Assembly (NCBI RefSeq): GCF_000317675.1
Contig: NC_019776.1
Span: 2,542,001 to 2,606,000, forward strand
DNA: 64,000 bases
Origin: Cyanobacterium aponinum PCC 10605
Lineage (GTDB): Bacteria; Cyanobacteriota; Cyanobacteriia; Cyanobacteriales; Cyanobacteriaceae
Direction of reading: 5' to 3'
Each line of letters starts with the position of its first letter. Positions within the stretch are counted from its first letter, which is position 1. The position numbers were made by a program, and so were the translations under genes. Below, piece after piece: positions 9,330 to 18,461 of this stretch. Under the pieces are notes generated by a model. That model saw only the letters and a list, made by a program, of their open reading frames with translations. It did no database searches and was not told the DNA's origin.

Positions 9330-9756
9330 GTGAATAAAGCAAAAAATCTCAACACATTTTTAATTTTATGGATAGGAATTACCCTGTCAACTATTGGCTC
9401 ACAAATGACCAATTTTGCCGTAACATTATGGGCATGGGAAGCCACAGAAAAAGCCACTCCTTTAGCCTTAATTTTATTTTTTACTCAAACACCGAGAATT
9501 ATCGCCTCTCTATTTGCAGGGGTGATTGTTGATAGTTGGAATCGTAAATATTTAATGCGGTTTTAAAAATCGAGTTAATGGTTTATTATTGGGAAATATT
9601 TTAACGGAGTTTAGTAGTTGTTTAATCGGTTTATTTAAAATACCTTATTTATGGATGTTATCTGGTTTCTTTATGTCTTTTTTTGCTCCTTTAATTGGTA
9701 GCTCAAATCAGTCTATTGAAAAATTTAGCTGTTTTGTGATGAATTTAATAAATTAA
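9330..9756 (+). pseudogene. MFS transporter remnant (siderophore exporter type)
   Basis: A GTG-started frame encodes the first 78 residues of an MFS protein (LWIGITLSTIGSQMTNFAVTL, then the loop-2/3 motif GVIVDSWNRKYLM broken here as VDSWNRKYLM) and stops at 9566. From 9568 another frame carries more membrane segments (NGLLLGNILTEFSSCLIGL, then WMLSGFFMSFFAPLIGSSNQ) and stops at 9756. The first part is the N-terminal helices; the second matches a later part of the same half, after which everything is missing. At least one frameshift/internal deletion and loss of the C-terminal half make it dead. In intact siderophore loci the MFS gene exports or imports the siderophore. Confidence 0.85.
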
Positions 9757-9814
9757 GAGACTCGATCGCATTTACAATAAGAATTGTTACTCAACTATTG
9801 ACGATCGCAACTCC

Positions 9815-11086
9815 ATGACTATAACTCTAAATAAACCTCAATCCCTTCATCTGCCAACCATTACCACTCTGCCAGAGAATAATCTAACTATTATCGCTGA
9901 ACAAATACCCGTTGCGGCTGTAACATTAAATATTTGGTTTAATATGGGCTCGGCAGTAGAAGCAGATAATATCAATGGCATGGCACATTTTTTAGAACAC
10001 ATGATCTTCAAAGGTAGCCGAAAATTAGGTTTAGGGGAATTTGAGCGTTTATTAGAAGCTAGAGGTGCGATGACAAATGCGGCAACTAGCCAAGAATATA
10101 CCCATTTTTACTTTACCTGCGCCCCCCAAGATTTTGTCGATATATTACCATTACAACTAGATTTAGTTTCTAACCCTTCCCTACCCCCGGAAGAATTTAC
10201 ACGGGAGAAAAAAGTTGTTTTGGAGGAAATTCGCCGCTCCCATGATAACCCCCGTCGCCGTGTTTTTGACAAAATGATGAATCTTTGTTTCCCTAATTTA
10301 CCTTATCATCGCCCCATTTTAGGTACAGAGGAAATTATAGAAAATTTGAAACTCGAACAAATGCAGTCATTTCACCATTCATGGTATCAACCTTCAGGGA
10401 TGACTATTGTGGCGGTGGGTAATTTGCCTGTGGAAGAATTAACCGAAAATATCCTCAATACCCTTTCTTTAAAATCTAATCAACTTCAACCTCCTTCCCC
10501 TGAGTATTCCCCTGAATTGCCATTTACAGACATAATTACCGAAGAATATACAGACAGTAATTTACAACAAGCACGTTTGATGATGTTGTGGCGTGTGCCG
10601 GGTTTGAATCATCTGGAGGAAACCATTGCTTTAGATGTGTTGGCGGTAATTTTAGGTAGAGGTAAACTTTCTCGTTTATTTCGTGATTTAAGGGAAAATC
10701 GTCGATTAGTTACCCGCATATCTGCATCTAATACCACTTATAAAATTCAAGGGGAATTTTATGTTTCTGCTCAATTATCTCAAGAAAATATAGAAATTGT
10801 CCAAGCAGAAATTATTAAACATATTCAAGAAATTCAGCAATTTGGAGTTACGGAAGCAGAGTTAAATAGAGTTAAACAAAATGTTGCTAGTCAATTTATT
10901 TTTCAAAGTGAAAAACCAAGCGATCGCACTAATTTATATGGTTATTATTATTCTCAATTAAGAACTATTACCCCTGCTTTAGAATATAGTGAAAAAGTAA
11001 AACATATTACTGTAGAAAAAATCCAAGAAACTGCCATTAAATATCTTTCTCTTGATGCTTACGGAGTTTTAATTGCTAGAAACTAA
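9815..11086 (+). CDS. M16 family zinc metallopeptidase (processing-peptidase-like)
   Basis: Zinc protease of the pitrilysin/insulinase clan, 423 residues, the usual length of a two-domain M16B protein. The inverted zinc motif HFLEH is at about residues 57-61 (MAHFLEHMIFKGS) with the distal Glu in the segment FTREKKVVLEEIRRSHDNPR at about 130-140. The C-terminal half has the family's inactive-domain features (LQQARLMMLWRVPG, LSRLFRDLRENR). There is no signal peptide, so it is probably cytoplasmic. It is transcribed toward the glycosyltransferase gene with an 80-base gap. Substrate unknown; many cyanobacteria carry one or two such genes in tandem, here only one. Confidence 0.9.
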   Translation: MTITLNKPQSLHLPTITTLPENNLTIIAEQIPVAAVTLNIWFNMGSAVEADNINGMAHFLEHMIFKGSRKLGLGEFERLLEARGAMTNAATSQEYTHFYFTCAPQDFVDILPLQLDLVSNPSLPPEEFTREKKVVLEEIRRSHDNPRRRVFDKMMNLCFPNLPYHRPILGTEEIIENLKLEQMQSFHHSWYQPSGMTIVAVGNLPVEELTENILNTLSLKSNQLQPPSPEYSPELPFTDIITEEYTDSNLQQARLMMLWRVPGLNHLEETIALDVLAVILGRGKLSRLFRDLRENRRLVTRISASNTTYKIQGEFYVSAQLSQENIEIVQAEIIKHIQEIQQFGVTEAELNRVKQNVASQFIFQSEKPSDRTNLYGYYYSQLRTITPALEYSEKVKHITVEKIQETAIKYLSLDAYGVLIARN

Positions 11087-11166
11087 TTTGAGTTAGGAGT
11101 TAGGATTTCAGAGTTAGCATTATTACTAAAAAATAATCATAAAAATGGAATTAATTTCTCAAAAAA

Positions 11167-12369
11167 ATGGATTACAAACAAGAATTAATCACCACAATTC
11201 ACGATTTTGGTTGTGATATTAATGAGCTAGAATTAAAATTAATTGACTTAACAAAAGAAACAAAAACAGTTGTTTTAATCCCTGCTTTATATGAAGAAAT
11301 AAAACGCCCTGCTTTACACATTATTCGTCAGGAATTAGGAAAGTGTCAATTTGTACAAACAGTCATTATCTGTGTCTATGCTAAAACCATAGAAGAATAC
11401 AGAGAAACAGTACAGTTTTTTCAATCCTTACCCCAAAAAACCTATATTCTCTGGGAAAATGGTCAAAGAATCACTAATATTCTCGAATGTTTACGAGCAA
11501 AAGACCTTGATTTAATGAGATATAAAGGTAAAGGTAAAGCTGTATGGTTAGGGTTAGGATTGGCTACCTTAGCAGGAGAAGCGATCGCACTCCATGATGC
11601 TGATATAATTACCTATGATAAATCTTACCCTCTCAAACTCCTTTATCCTCTGGTAGAAAAAGAATTTGGTATTGCTTTTAATAAAGCCTATTATGCCCGT
11701 ATTGGGGAAAACTCTCGTAATTTGAACGGTAGAGCCGTACGTTTGTTCGTAACTCCCTTGTTAAGTGCCTTAACGGATATGTTTGGTTATCAAAACTATC
11801 TACGCTATCTTAATGCTTTTCGTTACCCTTTATCAGGAGAATTTGCCTTAAATAGTGACTTAGCCTTAAATATTCGTATTCCTGCCAATTGGGGTTTAGA
11901 AATCGGTTTGTTAGCAGAAGTTTATCGCAATGTAGCAGAAAAAAGAATCTCTCAAATTGATTTAGGTATATTTGACCATAAACATCAAAAAATTGGTAAA
12001 TCCACTAACGAAGGTTTACAGAAGATGTGTTTAGATATACTGCGATCGCTCTTTCGTACTCTAACTGAAACAGAACAAGTTATAATTACCAGAGATCATA
12101 TTCATGCCCTCAGAATCAAATATCGTCGGGAAGCTCAAGACTACACTCGTCAATATTCCCTCGATGCTCGTTTTAATGGCTTAAGCTACGATCGTCATCA
12201 AGAAGAAGTCATAATCGAAATTTTCCAACAAGTGATAGGAGAATCTGGAGAATACTTTTTTGCTGATCCTTCCGGTGCTTTAATCCCCGATTGGACAAGG
12301 GCTTTGGCTGTTATGCCCGATTTGCGAGAACAACTACAAAAGGCTGTAGATGAAGATAGTCAAGTTTAA
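11167..12369 (+). CDS. gpgS: Glucosyl-3-phosphoglycerate synthase-like glycosyltransferase
   Basis: GT81-type retaining glycosyltransferase predicted to join glucose from a nucleotide sugar to 3-phosphoglycerate, the first step to the compatible solute glucosylglycerate. The 400-residue product has a GT-A fold: VVLIPALYEE (about 35-44), the KGKGKAVWLGLG substrate loop and the metal-binding DAD in ALHDADIITYD (about 145-155), then DLGIFDHKHQ and a helical C-terminus (TRDHIHALRIKYRREAQDYTR region). The partner phosphatase gene (gpgP) is not next to it. Alternative: mannosyl-3-phosphoglycerate or mannosylglycerate-type synthase. Its stop overlaps that of the convergent methyltransferase remnant by 4 bases. 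Confidence 0.72.
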   Translation: MDYKQELITTIHDFGCDINELELKLIDLTKETKTVVLIPALYEEIKRPALHIIRQELGKCQFVQTVIICVYAKTIEEYRETVQFFQSLPQKTYILWENGQRITNILECLRAKDLDLMRYKGKGKAVWLGLGLATLAGEAIALHDADIITYDKSYPLKLLYPLVEKEFGIAFNKAYYARIGENSRNLNGRAVRLFVTPLLSALTDMFGYQNYLRYLNAFRYPLSGEFALNSDLALNIRIPANWGLEIGLLAEVYRNVAEKRISQIDLGIFDHKHQKIGKSTNEGLQKMCLDILRSLFRTLTETEQVIITRDHIHALRIKYRREAQDYTRQYSLDARFNGLSYDRHQEEVIIEIFQQVIGESGEYFFADPSGALIPDWTRALAVMPDLREQLQKAVDEDSQV

Positions 12370-12953
12370 AATAGCGATAGTTGAGTGACTTTTTCTGAAC
12401 ATAAACCAGTCTTCCCCTCTAACATTGCAATCAAACTGCAACCTAAATGATAAGCTAAATTAACAGGCACAGCATTCCCAATTTGTTGATATTGAGAAGT
12501 CAACGAACCAGCAAATTCCCAATCATCAGGGAAAGTTTGAACTCTGGCATATTCCCTTATTGTTAAAGGTCTTGTTTCAATGGGGTGACATCTTTCTGTT
12601 TGAGTTTGAGAAGGACTACAAGTAAGGGTCAAACAAGGTTCATCATAAGCCAATCTTTTTGCAAATCCTGTTCTACCACCCCCCTGATAATAGCTATCTA
12701 ATTGAGTTATATCTTGGTTAATAACATTCCAGTTGGGACGGTTTTTTTGTAAAGTCTCACAACTATTTTTATTTATATCTACTAATAATTTAGTATTTAA
12801 TCCAGCATTTTCAAAACCTAAAGCCATACCACCACACCCTGCAAATAGTTCTATCACCTCGAATTTAGATTTATTCTTACTATGTAAAATTTGATAGCTA
12901 CCAGAAAGATTAATTGTTGACATAATTAAATACAGTACATATATTTTTATCAA
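12366..12953 (-). pseudogene. DNA cytosine-5 methyltransferase with internal deletion
   Basis: The 195-residue frame fuses the two ends of a C5 DNA methyltransferase. Residues about 30-90 hold motif I (FEVIELFAGCGGMALGFENA) and motif II/III (LLVDINKNSCETL, NVINQDI). From about residue 95 it jumps to the region around motifs IX-X (CLTLTCSP, RPLTIREYARVQTFPDDW, QIGNAVPVNLAYHLG). The middle, with the catalytic PCQ (IV), ENV (VI) and QRR (VIII) motifs and most of the target-recognition domain, is absent, so it cannot methylate DNA. The deletion kept the frame. The likely original start is the ATG at 12923 (MSTINL). A restriction-enzyme-like remnant lies just upstream, suggesting a dead type II system. 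Confidence 0.88.
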
Positions 12954-12970
12954 ATAAAGTAGGCTTTTGT

Positions 12971-13224
12971 TTAAGAAAAAAGTTCTTGATCTATTGTATA
13001 TATAGTTTCACCGAACTTACTTAAAATAAAATTATATTCTAAGTCTATCAAAGACCAAAATGATTTACCTGCTAATCTTTGAATGGCATATTTTTCACTT
13101 TCATTTTTATTTATAAGCTATTTTATAAATTTCTAATAATTCCCTATTTTTGGGAAGAAAATTAAGAATTGAAATATTGTCTTTCTGAGATTTAATAGAA
13201 TCAATAATATTTTGTTTTAATTTT
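12971..13224 (-). pseudogene. Fragment next to the methyltransferase, possible restriction-enzyme remnant
   Basis: On the minus strand two short frames encode a continuous-looking C-terminus: ILNFLPKNRELLEIYKIAYK, a stop, then one base-shift later NESEKYAIQRLAGKSF, WSLIDLEYNFIL and YTIDQELFS ending at TAA 12971. No start codon and one frameshift. It lies directly upstream of the methyltransferase remnant in the same direction, where a type II restriction endonuclease often sits. The fold is not recognisable, so the restriction-enzyme idea rests on position only. The rest of the spacer to 13363 is very AT-rich with nothing else seen. Confidence 0.5.
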
Positions 13225-13363
13225 TTATATACTGTTATATAATATAATATTAATATCAATATATATAAGCAATTACCTAGCAAAAAATTATATAACTTAG
13301 ATTAAATAGTTATCTTTTTATTATTTAATTTCTTTACATAAAATTATATCAAGCTCAATTTGA

Positions 13364-14266
13364 ATGAATCTTCCTGTTGTTTATCATTCTGACTATGTTA
13401 CTCCATTGCCTGAACAACACCGCTTTCCGATGCCGAAGTTTAAACTTCTCTATGAGTTGTTGTTAAAGGATCAAATTATCACTCAAGAATCTACCTATAA
13501 ACCAACTATCGCTAATGATAAGTTATTACAACTAGTACATAATGAAACCTATGTAAGTCAATTTTGTGATGGTACTTTAGACGATAAAAGTAAGCGCCGT
13601 ATTGGTTTGCCTTGGAGTGAGGGATTAGTAAAAAGAACTTGCACTGCGGTGGGGGGAACTATTTTAACTGTACAATTAGCATTAGAGCATGGAATTTGTT
13701 GTAATCTCGCTGGAGGTACTCATCATGCTTTTCCTGATTATGGTTCAGGCTTTTGTATTTTCAATGATATTGCGATCGCATCTCGCTATTTATTAATAGA
13801 AAAGATAGTCAATAAAATTTTGATAATTGACTTAGATGTTCATCAAGGAGACGGCACAGCTTTTATTTTTAGAGATGATGAAAGAGTGTTTACTTTTTCC
13901 ATGCACTGCGAAGCGAATTTTCCTTACCGTAAACAAAAGAGCGATTTAGATATACCCCTACCCATTGGCTTAGATGATGATGGTTATTTGCAAATATTAG
14001 CCTTTCATTTAACAGATTTACTCAAACAAGTTAAACCAGATATTGTCATATATGATGCTGGAGTAGATGTTTCAGGATGCGATCGCCTCGGTAAATTATC
14101 CTTAACAGACACAGGAATTTATCGACGAGAAATGATGGTTTTAAGTACCTGTTTAGCAGAAGGTTATCCCGTCGCCGGAGTCATTGGAGGAGGATATTGC
14201 AAAGACTTAGATGAGTTAGTTTATCGTCATTCCCTGATTCATCGTGCCGCCGCCGAATGTATATAA
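13364..14266 (+). CDS. Histone deacetylase family protein (class II/AcuC-like)
   Basis: Zinc-dependent deacetylase of the arginase/deacetylase fold, 300 residues. Seen: the charge-relay/catalytic histidines in AGGTHHAFPDYGSGFCIFND (about residues 122-141), the zinc-binding DLDVHQGDGTA (about 163-173) and the distal Asp in the D-A-G-V-D motif (YDAGVDVSGCDRLGKL), followed by GGGYCKDL. All active-site residues appear intact. Bacterial homologues act on acetylated small molecules (polyamines, acetoin) or acetyl-lysine; the substrate here is unknown. It stands alone between the methyltransferase remnant and glgX, convergent with glgX. Confidence 0.9.
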   Translation: MNLPVVYHSDYVTPLPEQHRFPMPKFKLLYELLLKDQIITQESTYKPTIANDKLLQLVHNETYVSQFCDGTLDDKSKRRIGLPWSEGLVKRTCTAVGGTILTVQLALEHGICCNLAGGTHHAFPDYGSGFCIFNDIAIASRYLLIEKIVNKILIIDLDVHQGDGTAFIFRDDERVFTFSMHCEANFPYRKQKSDLDIPLPIGLDDDGYLQILAFHLTDLLKQVKPDIVIYDAGVDVSGCDRLGKLSLTDTGIYRREMMVLSTCLAEGYPVAGVIGGGYCKDLDELVYRHSLIHRAAAECI

Positions 14267-14386
14267 AAGGGCAAAGGTGAAAAATTAAGAATTAAAAACT
14301 CCTAACTCTCATCCTCATTACTCGTTACTTGTTTCTCCCTAACACCCCAACACTCCAACACCCTAACACCTCGCTCAATCCCTAAC

Positions 14387-16453
14387 CTATTTTGCAATCA
14401 AAACCACAGAAGTGCGATCGTGTACTAAATATGTATGTCCATTAATTTCGATCGCATCTTTAAGCTCATAAAAATCATCATTAGGAGGGACGGAAGTATC
14501 AATAATGCGAAACCATTTTTTACCATCCGGTGGTTGAGGAATCTGAAAATCAAGACATTCCCAATAAGCATTAAACATTACATGGAGAAATTCCCCCTTT
14601 TGAGGATGATGTAAAGTGAAAGCAATACTATGAGAATAATCACTCCAATCAGGCTTATAAAGTTGTGTACCATGCCAAATTAAATAAGGATTACCTCCAT
14701 TTTCCTCTGTTTTAAGTAATCTCTCCTGCTGAAACACATCAAGGGATTGAATCAATTTGATTAAACCTTTCACAAACCGTAACAAGCCTTTATTTCTCTC
14801 AACATCATCCCAATTAAACCAACTGAGTTCATTATTTTGACAGTAGGCATTATTATTTCCGTGTTGCGATCGCCCTACTTCGTCACCCATTGTAATCATA
14901 GGTGTTCCTTGAGCTAAAAGTAGAATCACCCAAAAGTTTTTCATCTGTCTTTCTCTTAGGCGATTGATATGCCCGTCATTTGTATAACCTTCTACCCCAT
15001 AATTGGCACTAAAGTTATTACTGCAACCATCTCGATTATCTTCCCCATTGGCATAGTTATTTTTTTTGCTATAGGAAACTAAATCAGCAAGGGTAAAACC
15101 ATCATGACAGGTGACAAAATGGATACTACGGTTAGGCTCTCGATCAGGTTTAGTATAAATATCAGAACTACTCAAAATCCTTGCCGCTAGAAGTTTAACT
15201 GTTTTTTCATCCCCTCGCACAAAACGCCGTACATCATCTCGAAAAGGGCCATTCCATTCTGCAAACCAATCCCCATGATTGATAAATTCTCCCACCTGAT
15301 ACAATCCCGCCGCATCCCAGGCCTCTGCAATCAACTTAGTACCAGCTAAAATGGGGTCAGATTCCATCTCCGCTAAAACAGAAGTAATTAACATGGGTTC
15401 ACCAAGATGATCTCGCCCTAGAATAGAAGCAAGGTCAAAACGAAAACCATCAATGTGCATTTCTGATACCCAATAACGAAGGGAATCTATAATTAAATTA
15501 CGAGCAACGGGTTGATTTGCCTTGAAAGTGTTACCACAACCGCTAAAATTCTTATATTTTGCCTGATTATCCTCTAAAAGATAGTAAATAGAATTATCTA
15601 AGCCCTTAAAGCAAAAAGTAGGGCCAGTGTCATCCCCCTCCGCAGTATGGTTGAAAACCACATCTAAAATAACCTCAATTCCTTCTTTGTGGAAGGCTTT
15701 AACCATGTCTCGAAATTCATCCACAGGACCAGTTAAACTTTGGTTATGGCTATATTGACGGTGGGGTGCAAAAAAGCTAATAGTGCTATAACCCCAATAA
15801 TTTTCCAACTCAGGCTTCACAACATCTTTCACGTCAAATTGATGTATCGGCAATAATTCCACTGCAGTAATGCCCAAATCTTTTAAATAAGGTATTTTTT
15901 CCACCAATCCAGCAAAAGTTCCCCGTTTTTTCGGATTTACTCCCGAATTTTCCCTTCTTGTAAAACCACCAACGTGCATCTCATAAATTACTGTGGAAGC
16001 AAAAGGAATACGAGGATGAGTTGTTCCTTCCCAGTCATAATGACGAGTATCTACCACCACGCTTTTTAAGGCTTGACAACAATTATCAACCCCATATTGT
16101 TTCGCTAAATTGCGATCGAATTTTTCTGTATTTACCACATCCTTAGAATAGGGATCTAATAATACTTTTGAACCATCAAAACGATGTCCTTTCTCCGGTT
16201 GAAAAGCCCCGTAAACTCGATAAGCATAAATTTGTTTGTCCTTAATACCATGGACGAATATATGCCAATAATGATAAGTTTTGTTAAGTTTAGGGTCTAA
16301 AGGAATAACGTGACTAGGTTCACTATCAGGATGATCAAATAATAATAATTCTACTCTTTCAGCGTGTTTAGAAAAGAGAGAAAAATTCACCCCCCCATCT
16401 TCTACCCTTGAACCGAGGGGATAGGTTTTACCCTCCGATATTTTATAATTCAT
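14387..16453 (-). CDS. glgX: Glycogen debranching enzyme GlgX (isoamylase type)
   Basis: Hydrolyses alpha-1,6 branch points of phosphorylase-limited glycogen. The 688-residue product has an N-terminal CBM48 domain (GSRVEDGGVNFSLFSKHAE, residues 13-31) and a GH13_11 catalytic barrel. Conserved regions seen: DVVFNHTAEGD (region I), DGFRFDLASILGRD (II, nucleophile Asp), LIAEAWDAAG (III, acid Glu) and FVTCHDGFTLADL (IV, stabilising Asp). NYWGYSTISFFAP and EVGRSQHGNNNAYCQ are typical of GlgX. A small all-beta C-terminal domain closes it. Cyanobacteria often have two copies; this is one. No operon partner is visible. Confidence 0.95.
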   Translation of the reverse strand: MNYKISEGKTYPLGSRVEDGGVNFSLFSKHAERVELLLFDHPDSEPSHVIPLDPKLNKTYHYWHIFVHGIKDKQIYAYRVYGAFQPEKGHRFDGSKVLLDPYSKDVVNTEKFDRNLAKQYGVDNCCQALKSVVVDTRHYDWEGTTHPRIPFASTVIYEMHVGGFTRRENSGVNPKKRGTFAGLVEKIPYLKDLGITAVELLPIHQFDVKDVVKPELENYWGYSTISFFAPHRQYSHNQSLTGPVDEFRDMVKAFHKEGIEVILDVVFNHTAEGDDTGPTFCFKGLDNSIYYLLEDNQAKYKNFSGCGNTFKANQPVARNLIIDSLRYWVSEMHIDGFRFDLASILGRDHLGEPMLITSVLAEMESDPILAGTKLIAEAWDAAGLYQVGEFINHGDWFAEWNGPFRDDVRRFVRGDEKTVKLLAARILSSSDIYTKPDREPNRSIHFVTCHDGFTLADLVSYSKKNNYANGEDNRDGCSNNFSANYGVEGYTNDGHINRLRERQMKNFWVILLLAQGTPMITMGDEVGRSQHGNNNAYCQNNELSWFNWDDVERNKGLLRFVKGLIKLIQSLDVFQQERLLKTEENGGNPYLIWHGTQLYKPDWSDYSHSIAFTLHHPQKGEFLHVMFNAYWECLDFQIPQPPDGKKWFRIIDTSVPPNDDFYELKDAIEINGHTYLVHDRTSVVLIAK

Positions 16454-16518
16454 AGTTGAAAAGAAACGCCTTGCTTTTTATAAGCTCTTATTTATATCTC
16501 AAAATCATTATATAGCGA

Positions 16519-17229
16519 TCATTGTTCGTATTTTCCATATTTAGCGATATAATGACTCTGGGGATTAGCTTCATTTTCTAACCATGCCCACATTTGATCA
16601 CCATAAGAAAAATGCCACCATTCTTCACGATGACGGTGAAATCCTGCTTTAGTCATAATTTGTAAGAGTATTTGTCGATGTTGATGATAGGTTTTTTCTG
16701 GTTCGTCTCGGGCATCAAGATAATAGTCAGGCAAAGATACAGGAGATAATTCGTCAATTTCTCCCCCCATCGGAATCGATTGCTTATTCTCATCCATAAT
16801 TGTAAGGTCGATCGCACCTCCCGTACTATGAGGGGGAGGAGTAAGAGGGTTATCGCTAGGAATTGCCCAAATTTTAAATACTTCTTGATAAATTTTTTCT
16901 TTCTCTTCTTCTCCTAAAATATCAACATTAATTTCTCTCTCTTTACAAATAGAATTAAAAGTATATTCCACCATAAACTTTTGAATTGAAACAGGTCGAT
17001 AAGCATCAAAAATTCTAATTTTCCAATGAGGATTTATTTTTTTTAACTCTTCTTTTGCTATCAATAACTTATCTAATACTCCTGCACGAAGAAAATAGGG
17101 AGACTTTCCTTGATAATCTGCCCCCAATCTAGCGTAAGCAGAAGGTGTTTCCAAATAAAAATCCTGCTCAGGAATCTGCACCAATGGCTCACCGCATTCT
17201 TGAATGATAATTTTTTGATAGGGCTTCAT
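16519..17229 (-). CDS. D-alanyl-D-alanine dipeptidase-like M15 metallopeptidase (VanX family)
   Basis: Zinc peptidase that would cleave D-Ala-D-Ala, 236 residues. Zinc ligands and catalytic residues of M15 are present: the S-x-H-x-x-G-x-A-x-D motif as HSTGGAIDLTI (about 141-151), and the E-x-W-H motif as EEWWHFSYGD (about 202-211). KIRIFDAYRP supplies the conserved Arg of the VanX family. No signal peptide is seen, so it is cytoplasmic. In non-pathogens such enzymes recycle peptidoglycan dipeptides rather than confer vancomycin resistance, and no vanA/vanH/vanS-like gene is nearby. Confidence 0.9.
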   Translation of the reverse strand: MKPYQKIIIQECGEPLVQIPEQDFYLETPSAYARLGADYQGKSPYFLRAGVLDKLLIAKEELKKINPHWKIRIFDAYRPVSIQKFMVEYTFNSICKEREINVDILGEEEKEKIYQEVFKIWAIPSDNPLTPPPHSTGGAIDLTIMDENKQSIPMGGEIDELSPVSLPDYYLDARDEPEKTYHQHRQILLQIMTKAGFHRHREEWWHFSYGDQMWAWLENEANPQSHYIAKYGKYEQ

Positions 17230-17342
17230 CTTCTAAATTAATAATATTTATAAATCATCAATTTTTCTATTTAAAATAGTATAATATTTCTAAAATTAAT
17301 TAGTAAAGCCTTATTTAAAAATCTATAACCACAAATAAAAAC

Positions 17343-17987
17343 TTAATTTTTTCTAGCAAAAATTCCATAAAAAGGATCTTTTCCTCCAATTCCGAACATT
17401 TGTAAAATAGCAGGTAATTCAGGTTGAGTAGCAACTATCTGAGGAGTATTGAATTCTTTAACCGATTGGAAGTAAGATTTAACAAGATGAATTCTCTGTC
17501 TATCTGTTGCATCCCTCCAAACTGCGATCGCTTTTTGATAAAACATTCGATTAGAGAAGCTAAAAATTGCCACCCCATTGGGCTTAAGAATACGGGCAAT
17601 TTCGCTAAAAATGGCTTCAGGATACTGTAAATACTGTACAGAAACCGCACACAAAACCCCATCAAAATCAGCATCATTTAACGGCAATTTAGGATTTTCA
17701 TTCAAATTCTGGATAAAATAACTATTTAAACGAGGATTCCTTATTAATTCTTCCTCATTCATTCCGTGACCTTCCACATGAGCAAATTCCATCTCAGGAG
17801 GTAAATGAGATACCCAACTACTCATCAAGTCCAAAATTCTTGTCTGTGGTTGCAAAAGTTGCCTATATAAATCCGTTAACTGACTAATAAAATTCTCATC
17901 CACATGGGTGACAAAACGAGGGAAAGAGTAAAATAAATTATCATCACTTTGATCTAATTTAGTTCTTTGATGGGGTTGTAATAGCAT
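17343..17987 (-). CDS. Class I SAM-dependent methyltransferase
   Basis: 214-residue protein with a methyltransferase core: motif I ILDLMSSWVSHLPP (about 54-67) is a variant of the glycine-rich SAM loop, motif II/III FAHVEGHGMNEEEL, motif IV DFDGVLCAVSVQYLQYPE, and motif V EIARILKPNGVAIFSFSN. The glycine-poor motif I is shared by a cyanobacterial family of unknown substrate. The ending is short (IGGKDPFYGIFARKN). It lies 110 bases upstream of the VanX-like gene on the same strand; no functional link is evident. Confidence 0.82.
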   Translation of the reverse strand: MLLQPHQRTKLDQSDDNLFYSFPRFVTHVDENFISQLTDLYRQLLQPQTRILDLMSSWVSHLPPEMEFAHVEGHGMNEEELIRNPRLNSYFIQNLNENPKLPLNDADFDGVLCAVSVQYLQYPEAIFSEIARILKPNGVAIFSFSNRMFYQKAIAVWRDATDRQRIHLVKSYFQSVKEFNTPQIVATQPELPAILQMFGIGGKDPFYGIFARKN

Positions 17988-18143
17988 GAATCCAAGCAGG
18001 AAGGGGAATATTTAGTTAATTATACATCTGCTATCCTATAAAAATACACGAATAAAAAATAGGTAAAGAAGAAAATCAACCTGAAACCCAAAACCTAAAA
18101 CCTGAAAACTACGACAAAGCTATATTTTTCCAGCAAACTCTCT

Positions 18144-18248
18144 TTAATCTTCAGTTTCTCTTTCCTCCTCTTCCTCATCAAGGTAATCATCCCAATTAAT
18201 ATCTTCTTCTTGTTCTAATTTGGGTTGAGATTGTTGTTTATCAATCAT
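18144..18248 (-). CDS. Small highly acidic protein, 34 residues
   Basis: ATG at 18248 to TAA at 18144 encodes a protein beginning MIDKQQSQPKLEQEEDINW and then DDYLDEEEEERETED. Half of the residues are Asp or Glu, with a single Trp. A TAGGAG-like ribosome-binding site lies 8-10 bases upstream (AGTTTTAGGAGTATGAAAT on the minus strand). Such tiny acidic proteins are found in many cyanobacteria, but I do not recognise this one. It lies alone between two divergent genes. The surrounding 17988-18461 spacer holds nothing else I can name. Confidence 0.55.
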   Translation of the reverse strand: MIDKQQSQPKLEQEEDINWDDYLDEEEEERETED

Positions 18249-18461
18249 ATTTCATACTCCTAAAACTTTCTTACTTATTTATCAGTTACTTTTTACCCAT
18301 TTATGCAATAGTGTAGAAATTTTTTTCGATCGAGTTAATTAATTTTTATTTCAACCATATCTAAATAATTCTTGATGGACATTCTAGCTAACTAGAAGGT
18401 TTAAGCTAAAAATAATTATTGATATTGCCTTCGGTATAACTAACTATATCCAAAGAAAAAG

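Noticed and set aside
16519-17229. Vancomycin-resistance cluster
   Set aside because: Only a VanX-like dipeptidase is present, with no ligase, dehydrogenase or sensor genes nearby; a recycling role is more likely.
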